Shown: in pieces, positions 56,729-64,000 of the stretch
Layout of the letters: each line of letters opens with the position of its first letter
How positions within the stretch are numbered: position 1 is the first letter of the stretch
Assembly (NCBI GenBank): GCA_039602395.1
Contig: JBCNJP010000025.1
Span: forward strand, 40,227,355-40,291,354
Length of the DNA: 64,000 nucleotides
Reading direction: 5' to 3'
Source: Deinandra increscens subsp. villosa
Lineage: Eukaryota > Streptophyta > Magnoliopsida > Asterales > Asteraceae
Position numbers and translations under genes: made by a program
The notes under the pieces: generated by a model
What the model was told of the DNA's origin: nothing
What the model saw: the letters and a program-made list of their open reading frames with translations, nothing else
Database searches by the model: none

Positions 56729-57511
56729 GACTGGACCTTATTGCCCCCTGATACGTTAGTGTCTTGCTCTCTAGGTTGCTTATCTTTTGTGAATATTCTG
56801 TGTATATATCCTAAGTCTTGCACACCTCTCACTAAAATCACCAAAAAGATTTTACACTTCTTGCTTATTTTGAACTTTATCTGATTTTTGATGTTTTGCT
56901 TATCTTGTCTTAGCTTATAGATTTTATTACGCTTTTGACTCAATTGAGTCAGTTCCTATGTTGTTTGACTTGTTTTGGCTGAGAAAAATATTTCAGTATG
57001 TTTGTGTCTCGAGTCAAAACGATTTATGACCAAAGGAATCTCTTTTCTTTCAATTAACTTGTTTTTGTGTCTGTCTGCCGTGCCTGCATTTGTGGAAGAT
57101 AAAACCAAAAATAGTGTTATTTCTGTAATCTTTAATTAAGTGTTTATACACATGTGCAGTGAAAAATAGCAGAAAAAAATACCAAAAACATTGAAAAAGC
57201 AAAAACCTTTTGGTCTGTGGTCGGACAATATGTAGGAACATGATATGATTCTGGTCTTGTTGATCTAACCATAGGATATGATCCAATCGACCGGTAATTC
57301 TATCATTTGATGTGTTGGTAGGCTCAACATACTGAGAAGTAAACAAGTCTCTGTGATTACACATAAATTACAATGAGAAATGTGGACCACGGAAGTTTAA
57401 ACAGTGGCATATTCTTTAAATTTGCCCTTCTCATTAGTACTAGTAAGAAAACTCTAATCACACATCCTTTGTTTCTTCAGTATTAAGTCGACTTATTTCA
57501 AAAACCAACAT
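56729..57511 (+). other. Element B post-pol spacer
   Basis: T-rich noncoding sequence with no frame on the element strand. The 104-codon minus-strand frame at 57050-57364 is not credible as a gene. Confidence 0.5.
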
Positions 57512-57678
57512 ATGAGACTCATCTGCTGAGGGAACTCTGACCTTGAGTCTCATCCATAAATAATGCTAAGACACATCTGCTGTGAGAAATCACTGACCTT
57601 GTGTTCTTACGCTCCATTATTCCATAAAATAAAGTGAGAGGTCATCTGCTGAGGGAACTCTGACCTTGACGCTCTCAC
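57512..57678 (+). ncRNA. Element B triple stem-loop block
   Basis: Outer stems: ATGAGACTCA/TGAGTCTCAT (57512-57521 with 57544-57553, 10 bp perfect); TAAGACACA/TGTGTTCTTA (57567-57575 with 57600-57609, one bulge); GTGAGAGGTCA/TGACGCTCTCAC (57634-57644 with 57667-57678, one bulge). Stem sequences differ, yet all pair. Between each stem lies TCTGC, then GAG-GGAA-CTC or GTGA-GAAA-TCAC (a small hairpin with a GNRA loop whose stem also covaries), then GACCT. It lies between pol and the third ORF. Elements D and E have the same plan. Confidence 0.7.
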
Positions 57679-57700
57679 CCCGCCAAAAATTCATTCATCA

Positions 57701-57739
57701 ATAGTCATGAAAGAAGGGTTATCATGATTTCATGACTAT
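57701..57739 (+). other. Fourth hairpin of element B
   Basis: ATAGTCATGAAA (57701-57712) pairs perfectly over 12 bp with TTTCATGACTAT (57728-57739) around a 15-base loop. It follows the triple block directly and precedes copy 2 of the 37-bp repeat. It lacks the TCTGC/GACCT segments. Confidence 0.65.
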
Positions 57740-57740
57740 A

Positions 57741-57777
57741 TCATTGAAATAAGTCACTTAACACTAAAGAAAAGGGG
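57741..57777. repeat. 37-bp direct repeat, copy 2
   Basis: Identical to 52946-52982. It ends in the purine run AAAGAAAAGGGGG, which looks like a polypurine tract although no LTR follows. This copy is in its native place after the hairpins of element B. Confidence 0.85.
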
Positions 57778-58440
57778 GAAAGATTACTTTTAAATGTGTG
57801 ATTGAATCTGAAAAACTAATTGATGATTGGTAGAATACTGTTAACTTCCAAACTAATAAGGAGCCCACAAATTATTTCTCTAAACTGGACTGAAAACATG
57901 ATAAATACATCACATGAGACAAGTTGAAAAATACCATGTATGAGCTTAAGTGGATAAACAATACCGACAATCTGACTTAGAGTACCGGATCCGAAAGGTG
58001 ATTTGAATTATAAGTGTTATTGATCACGTAATTGATCGGTATGATTCTAAACATGTCTGACCACGACCATACAAAAATATGTGAATTGTGTAAGCCAATG
58101 TGCTTGAACTTCCAAGTTTGGTGAAAAATTGATCATCTTGTACTAAAAATTAAACTTGGTATTGGTCTGAAATGAACCAACTTAAATGAAATTGAAATTT
58201 TGAGTTCGGGTGGAATTTTGACCAATTAAAGTCAAAAGTTAGGTATTAGGTGTGTCATCATCAATTTTGATGAAATTTACAGTCACTTGGTTTATACTTT
58301 GAAAATTTATCTTTCTGGTAGGTATCGTGCGGGCATGACTACGTTTGTCATTTAAAATCTGGGAAATTTAAACTTTGTTGATGTTATGTTTAAATTTTGA
58401 AATTATTCCTTTTATTTTATTTTATTTTCAAGTTAAAATA
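57778..58440 (+). other. Element B spacer before the motif array
   Basis: AT-rich noncoding sequence; nothing recognised. Confidence 0.5.
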
Positions 58441-58469
58441 TTCAAGTGGAAGACATTCAGTGTTGTTGG

Positions 58470-59075
58470 TCATAACGATTAGAGAACAACTTGGAAAATT
58501 TGCTAAGTTTGTACTCTTAACGATGTGGCTAAACACTTAGAATTTTTTCAAAACTTTTGAGGTTAACGATCAGAAAGTTTTGGCCTTAACGATTTGGCCC
58601 TCAGATTGGTCTTAACGATTTGAGTTAATGCCTTAACGATCTGGTGATCATTTTAGGCCTTAACGATCTGATCTCACTTAGGAATTTTCTTGATTTTGCC
58701 TTTAACGATCTGATCAGTTTTGACCTTAACGATCTGGCTTTCAGAAAGGTCCTAACGATTTGGCAATGTTTGCCTTAACGATCTGACTGTCAGTTGGTCT
58801 TAACGATTTGGGTCCATTTATCTTTCTTAACGATTAGACTAAGGGAATGGTCATAACGACCAGGGTATTCTTGCCTTATCGATCTGACCTCCCAACAGGT
58901 CTTAACGATCAGACCCGGTCACCGCTTGTTAACGTTTAGGGCTTGATTGGTCTTAACGATCAGTCCAGCTGTAGTCGTTTAATTTCACTTTATCGATCAG
59001 GGGTTCACGCTAACGATTAGCCCGAGCTCTCGTTTCACTTAACGATCAGAGCTTGGCTACCGATCTGACCCCTCC
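58470..59075 (+). repeat. TTAACGAT motif array upstream of the ORF3 promoter of B
   Basis: Fourteen exact TTAACGAT occur between about 58517 and 59045, all in plus orientation. Most are extended to CTTAACGATCTG or CTTAACGATTTGG. At least six one-base variants (CATAACGAT, CCTAACGAT, CTTATCGATC and similar) also occur. Spacing is irregular, 15-90 bases. The array ends about 40 bp before a TATA box. By chance an 8-mer occurs about once in 65 kb per strand. Confidence 0.85.
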
Positions 59076-59084
59076 TCAATCTAA

Positions 59085-59092
59085 TTTAAATA
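59085..59092 (+). promoter_or_regulatory. Candidate TATA box for an ORF3 transcript
   Basis: TTTAAATA, followed about 25-35 bases later by a CT-rich initiator-like stretch (CTTCCTCCTCACTCG). It is placed between the motif array and a set of leader exons. An internal promoter is inferred. Confidence 0.5.
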
Positions 59093-59114
59093 CCAGATTC
59101 ATCTCCTTCCTCCT

Positions 59115-60593
59115 CACTCGAACTCCCTCAAGTAAACACTCTCGGCACTCGTTTTCTTAGGCGATTTTGAACCCGTCTTCCGATTTTCAAACCCTTGAAT
59201 CGTTCATTGCTTTGTTCGTGGTTGATTCGCTCAATCCCTACAGAGCTTTCGGTGAGTTTTGTTGCTCTGTATTTTGAGAATCGTTTGAGCTTTTTGATTC
59301 GGTTCTCCTATCGCACTGTATCCATATCAAATCGTCCAATACTTATTGTTTGGTTCGTATTAATCTCAGATTCTTCTTCTATTGAGGTCGCATTCTTCAT
59401 CATCCTTCACAATTCAAGGTATTTTTGAATTAGTTTGAATGAATTGATGTCTGGTTTAGGGTACAGGGGTGTTAGCGACACCGTGTTTTGAGGAACTAGG
59501 GTTCTGGGTTGTTGTTGCTTGAGAGATTTTAGGTGTTAGATTGGTTAAGTTCTATTGATATCAATTGATTGTCTGACCATTTGTTCGATCACTTCAAATG
59601 TTGTTTTTCAGTTGTACTAATTTTACCTTCACACTGTTAAGTAGTTGAGGAGAAAGTGGAGATAGAAATTTTCTTATAGCAATTGGTTAATTTTTGTATT
59701 GAATTTGTTCCAAACCTTAAACATTGATGTTGTAGATCTAAGATGAATGTTTAGCTTGATAGAATGATTAAGTTGATTTCTCATCTTGGCTTATAACTCA
59801 TGTGTATTGGTTTGTTGAATACATCACCTTAGTTTTCTTTCAAATTAGGTTTTGTTAATATCAAATAAGTTTGATTGAATTGAGTTTGTGTTAAATGCAT
59901 GACTCTTCGGACAAACTAATAGAAAAATTACATTTAGTAGACTAATTTGATGTCAAAATGTATTGGAAATTGCTTATAATGTGCCGGATCTATCTAAAAG
60001 GATGTGATTAGGTCCAAAATGTAGCAATTGAAATGCATAAGACTTTGAGTTAAAATTTATGATTTATTTGTTTTTATTAACTTTGACTTTACTTAGAATG
60101 TTCCAACACTTATAAAATGGAAGTTAGATAAACTCTCATTAGGTAATCTTAACTTCAAAATTTGCATGATATGTTGTTGAACTTTGTAGTGAGTCATGTT
60201 GTCATTTGGTTGGTAAAATTACACAAATTATGTCTTGATAATGTGATTGTTGTGCTATCTGTTGATTTGTCTTAATTGCTTGGTACTAATGCATATTTGC
60301 ATGATTATAAACAGATTATTCTGTGAATACGAGAGATATCGTTCCTGTGTGATCTTTACAAACTGTTAGATCATCAAAAGGTATGAATTTACTTGTTATT
60401 CAGGCATTGTTGCATAATCAAGACACAAGCTAAACAGGGGCATACCTTCATCTTATAAGAAGTTATTTATTTCTCATTTTACCATTTTATTGATTCATTT
60501 TTGCTTGATTACACACAGATTAATTTGGAAGCAATTACTCTCCAATTTCATTTATCTCTTATAGATCTTAGAAATACCTAGATCTACTTCGAG
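59115..60593 (+). other. Candidate untranslated leader exons of ORF3
   Basis: Splice-like borders define exon 1 (about 59115-59418, ending CAAG|GTATTT), exon 2 (60315-60380, after AAACAG, ending AAAAG|GTATGA) and exon 3 (60519-60593, after CACACAG, ending CGAG|GTATGTG). The final acceptor is TTGTGCAG|ATG at 61656. The intervening sequence is T-rich, like plant introns. The prediction is from splice-site shape only. Confidence 0.45.
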
Positions 60594-61656
60594 GTATGTG
60601 CTTCTGTGAACTTTTCTAGCATGCTGAGGTTTTATTCACCTCATTTATCCTTTGTCTTTTCAAACTCTTGGTTCAAGTTGCTTCAGTTTTTGATAGGTCC
60701 TAAGGATGAAGTGTGTTAACTGGAAATTGAATTTTTTCTTGGATTAACCTGCATAACCTGATTGTGTGATCTGCATCAAAATTAGTAATGAACCATTGTG
60801 TGAACTCTTGCCTGACCACTGCAATATAATGATCATTCGGTAATATGATTGATAGTTATTCATTGATGCTAGTTAGTAGATTTATTTCTGTAACTTTAGC
60901 TCATGAATTGTCTCATAATCCTGATTAATTGACTGTTATGATGCAAGGTCAAAATCTTTATCTATATTGGATTACACTCGGTTTGATGTCATTGTGTTCA
61001 TTATTCCATACTTAGGACTTGATTTGACTTGTATGTATCAATACATATATTCGCTTAGGTCCATGCTAGTCGAGTCTTTAGTGTGTTGAGTATAGAACAT
61101 GTGAAATCATTATGACGATCTAGTATGTGTCAAGTGCTTCTTGCTATGTCAACGTGTGTTGTGATTTGGGTGATTTATATTTCAGATAGTCACATGTTTA
61201 GGGGGAACAAACTCATTATTTGTTCCACCTGAACAATTGAGCATAAACATTTCTTTGGTTTATTCTTATTTGAAATTCAAAATATATAAGTTAAGTCTGG
61301 ATTGTTAATTTTTATGTTCAAAGTGACTTCCTGTCAATTACTCCTCAAATTACTCTACATTGGTCTTGTGCAATTTAGCCTCTGACTAGATAAAGTTTAT
61401 GTCTCATTTGTCTGATTATTTATGTTTTATGAATGATTGAAAGTGTGCATATCTGGTTCAATTGAAGGATCCCACAGATATCTGTTGAAAAATGATTAAT
61501 TGTCTATGTGCTATGCCATTCTAAGAACCTGCTTAGTTGAACCCAAGTATACCTTGATTTTACTTTAAACAGCTCTGTCATTATCCCGGTTTAGTGTTGA
61601 CATGACATTTCATTGCAAAATCAATTGGTTGTAATTGTGTTGTCTCACTTGTGCAG
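60594..61656 (+). other. Candidate last leader intron of ORF3
   Basis: T-rich sequence of about 1.06 kb from GTATGTG to the acceptor TCTCACTTGTGCAG. No coding frame. TTTAGGGGGAAC near 61198 is a polypurine-like run. Confidence 0.45.
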
Positions 61657-64000
61657 ATGCCTCCTAGACGAGCGGGGAACGAGCCCTTAGGCTATGGTGT
61701 TGCTCATAATCAAATAAGCATTTTCAACAGAGAATGGAAACATGCTGATGCTTTCGAACAAACTTTTCAGATTCTGGAATACTCTAACTGGGGTTATTGT
61801 ATGTTGTTGGATCTCCCAATATACAAGTCTATAGTGGAGAGTTTCTGGATGAATGCTCAAAAGGTGGTTAATCAAGATGGGTCAGAACACTTGAGCTCCA
61901 GAATTCAGGAAACCGACGTGGTGATTACTGAAAGTATGATCAGAACGGCCCTTCACCTTGATGATGCTAACTGCCCAGATTCTTTCACTAAACAGGAATG
62001 GCATGATAGCATGAGGAATATGGGTTATACTGGTCCACTTCCAATGGATACAAATCCCATGATTAAGAAACCTTTGTTTCCTCTCAACTGGAGAAAGATG
62101 CTTGGCTTCTTTATTTTGACCTTCTCCCCGAGGAAGACAGGAACCGACGACTTCAAGGATGAGCTAGCTCATGCTCTTCATGGTTTTGTTACCGGAACCG
62201 GCTACAACATGTCAAAGTTTCTCCTAAGAAGTATGATTAGGAACCCGACTCCTGCAGGTCGTGCTGAGAAGTTCATAATGTATCCCAAGTTTCTGCAAGC
62301 CATTCTGAACCACTACTACCCAAATTTGGTGAAATCAGGAGAAAAGTTTACCCCACGAAAGACAGATCATGACTCCTACAGGAAATATCTGTTACCTGGA
62401 AATGAAGGACCAGATGCACCTTACTTTCAAAATTTGGTGGATACAATTGGTGATCTAGGCCATGCTCAGTACTACAAAAATTCTATGAGTGCAACTGCAG
62501 CTGCTGCCGTTCAAGATCAGCCTAATGAAAATGATCCTGCGGCAGAAGTAGACCCCTTTGCACATTTGGAACTAGCGGCTGTTGGCCAAAACCAGTCACC
62601 AGATCACCAAGGATCTGAGCACACTGATTCAGAAAAAGATGAAAATGAGAGTGATGCTAGTGGATCTGAAGGAGATTCTGACAATGATTCAGACGCCAAT
62701 TCAAATATTGAAGCCGAAAATGTTTCAGCACAATCATCACCTGAAGAATCCCAGCATGAAGCTGATGCAAGCGGTTCTAGGTTTGAACCTTCTCAGTCTG
62801 ATTCCGAGACTTCTGATGCTCGAGCCCCACCGAAAAAGAAACGAAAGACCGGAGCTGACACCGCCGGATCTTCTCGTACCAGAACACAGGAAGACGTGCA
62901 ATCTCAAGAAACATCTTGTTCCCTAAGCGCTGATTCAGACAAGGTCGTCTATGAAGAGAAGCATTGGATAGTCACTTCTTATCCCAGACCGGCTAGGAAG
63001 AAGATGTTCTATGTGGAACACAAGAAACTAGTAGAAGAGCAAGCTAAGTTAGAAGCTACTGCTCACTCCACTAGAGCCGACATTGAAGAACCTGTTGATC
63101 AAGAAAGTCAGAAAATTCATGATGAGCCGATGCCAGACGTTGCTGCTCATACTGAACCTGTTACTGAAAAGATGGTAGAAGCTGCTGAAGCTGATGTCAA
63201 TAAATCTGTAGAGACTGAACCTGTGACTGTTGAAGTTGAAACACAAGCTGTCACAGAACATGTCACCGTCCCAATTGAACATGCTGCCTCACCTCAACCA
63301 GGTCAAATGGTGCAAGCAACAGTAACTCCAACTGTTGTCATTGCTACTCAACCTGAAGTCAGAACTTTAGCAGGAACTTCTGAAGCTGGACCGTCAGGTG
63401 TTAATCCTTATGACATTCATGACTATGAGGAGATGATCTCAGAAATTGAGATCCTGACAATCCAAAACTCTCACCTTGAGGCCGAATTGAGAGCTGCAAA
63501 TCAGACAATTCTGGATCAAGCAGTTGAGATCCGAAAGCTTAAGGAGTTGCTTGATAAAGTACATAATGATTGGCAACAAGTTGTTCAAAGAGATGGTAGA
63601 GATGGAGACGGGAATACAGGTACAAGTACTCAGACTGGTGAACAACCTTCAACTGCTGAACCATCTGGTCCGCCAAGTTCACATGCTCCTGGCAAAGAAT
63701 CAATTTTCCCACGTACTGATGATAAAGGCCCTAAAGACAGTGAGTCTGACGACTCTGATGATTTTGATTCTGATTCTGAAATGGATGCATCATATGGTGA
63801 CGCATTCTTGAACAGTGAACCATATGAAGATGAGGAAATGCAAATGCAAATCTACAACAGCTTGCATTATTTGGTGCCACCGCCAGAGAATCCAAAACTT
63901 ACAAGGTTTACTATGGCCGCACTAGAAGTTGCTGCTGCTTCTTCCTCAAGAGCCCCACTGGCTATTACTGCTGGTGAAATTGGTGTTGCTCCAGTCATTC
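61657..64000 (+). CDS. Element B third ORF (ORF3), runs off the window
   Basis: An uninterrupted frame of at least 781 codons, open at the window end. The ATG (MPPRRAGNEPLGYG) follows directly on a splice acceptor. Residues 1 to about 260 form a domain homologous by eye to the ORF3 N-terminus of element A: VVITESMIRTALHLDD, RNMGYTGPLP, LNWRKMLGFF, ALHGFVTGTGYNMSKF and EKFIMYPKFLQ. An acidic Asp/Ser-rich stretch (about 310-385) follows, then PPKKKRK (391-397), a classic nuclear localisation signal. The next part is a Thr/Val/Glu-rich linker, a predicted coiled coil (about 591-640) and another acidic stretch. I see no enzyme motif, signal peptide or membrane segment, so an envelope role is unlikely. 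Function unknown; a nuclear regulatory or nucleic-acid-binding role is inferred. Confidence 0.8.
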   Translation, partial: MPPRRAGNEPLGYGVAHNQISIFNREWKHADAFEQTFQILEYSNWGYCMLLDLPIYKSIVESFWMNAQKVVNQDGSEHLSSRIQETDVVITESMIRTALHLDDANCPDSFTKQEWHDSMRNMGYTGPLPMDTNPMIKKPLFPLNWRKMLGFFILTFSPRKTGTDDFKDELAHALHGFVTGTGYNMSKFLLRSMIRNPTPAGRAEKFIMYPKFLQAILNHYYPNLVKSGEKFTPRKTDHDSYRKYLLPGNEGPDAPYFQNLVDTIGDLGHAQYYKNSMSATAAAAVQDQPNENDPAAEVDPFAHLELAAVGQNQSPDHQGSEHTDSEKDENESDASGSEGDSDNDSDANSNIEAENVSAQSSPEESQHEADASGSRFEPSQSDSETSDARAPPKKKRKTGADTAGSSRTRTQEDVQSQETSCSLSADSDKVVYEEKHWIVTSYPRPARKKMFYVEHKKLVEEQAKLEATAHSTRADIEEPVDQESQKIHDEPMPDVAAHTEPVTEKMVEAAEADVNKSVETEPVTVEVETQAVTEHVTVPIEHAASPQPGQMVQATVTPTVVIATQPEVRTLAGTSEAGPSGVNPYDIHDYEEMISEIEILTIQNSHLEAELRAANQTILDQAVEIRKLKELLDKVHNDWQQVVQRDGRDGDGNTGTSTQTGEQPSTAEPSGPPSSHAPGKESIFPRTDDKGPKDSESDDSDDFDSDSEMDASYGDAFLNSEPYEDEEMQMQIYNSLHYLVPPPENPKLTRFTMAALEVAAASSSRAPLAITAGEIGVAPVI

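Noticed and set aside
57050..57364. 104-codon minus-strand frame after pol
   Set aside because: Antisense to the element, low complexity, no recognisable domain.
57512..57678. Stem-loops as hammerhead or other known self-cleaving ribozyme
   Set aside because: CTGCTGAG resembles CUGAUGAG only loosely, and the other conserved core bases and the cleavage context are missing.
58470..59075. Motif array as a CRISPR or satellite array
   Set aside because: Spacers differ in length from 15 to 90 bases, the unit is only 8-12 bases, and this is a plant genome.
61657..64000. ORF3 as a retroviral envelope gene
   Set aside because: No signal peptide, furin-like site or membrane span is visible, and a nuclear signal is present.

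Overview
This is nuclear DNA of a flowering plant. It is AT-rich and packed with nested plant transposable elements: Ty1/copia LTR elements with a long zinc-knuckle Gag, a gypsy relic, L1-type LINEs, and foldback elements of the Harbinger, Mutator and hAT types. The Gag and third-ORF types resemble those I remember from Asteraceae; that family assignment is recall, not a search. The only host-gene material I recognise is a broken 3' end of a rhamnogalacturonate lyase gene (20503-21904). I saw no tRNA, rRNA, CRISPR array or intact host gene.

Layout. 1-3358: unassigned, with a possible leader-exon relic. 3362-3647: Harbinger-type foldback element. 3863-19357: 'element D', a minus-strand copia derivative with LTR, noncoding part and gag but no pol. 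Its gag is interrupted by 'element A' (6175-16100, minus), which has two near-identical 398-bp LTRs, a 5-bp target duplication, gag, part of pol, a 500-N assembly gap and a third ORF. 19954-20346: second Harbinger-type element. 20503-21904: lyase pseudogene. 22380-24600: degenerate gypsy element. 25439-25787: Mutator-type foldback with 9-bp duplication. 28250-39130: three LINE pieces, one (29154-35455) nearly full length and carrying a hAT-type element. 42164-45300: 'element A2', relative of A, plus strand, cut off by 'element E' (45301 to about 49850, minus, gag without pol). About 49958-52945: 'element C', minus, LTRs with no coding capacity. 52946-64000: 'element B', plus, with a gag tail, an intact 1147-residue pol frame and a third ORF that runs off the window.

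How the parts work together. The copia elements share an unusual plan: LTR, iMet-tRNA primer site, motif-rich leader, Gag with two zinc knuckles, a stop codon embedded in a splice-acceptor-like sequence, pol, a structured noncoding block, then a third ORF whose ATG sits directly behind a 3' splice site. Two signals are not explained by standard annotation. First, elements B, D and E each carry three consecutive stem-loops whose outer stems differ in sequence but stay complementary. Inside lies a constant UCUGC / GACCU pair of segments and a small hairpin, mostly with a GNRA loop; the pol-less elements D and E keep this block. Second, each family has its own 8-10 base motif, repeated many times in one main orientation in the gag leader, in the LTR and/or before the third ORF. 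Family-specific motif clusters plus a non-enzymatic coiled-coil protein carrying a nuclear signal suggest, as a hypothesis, a self-recognition or anti-silencing system. All counts and alignments were made by eye.
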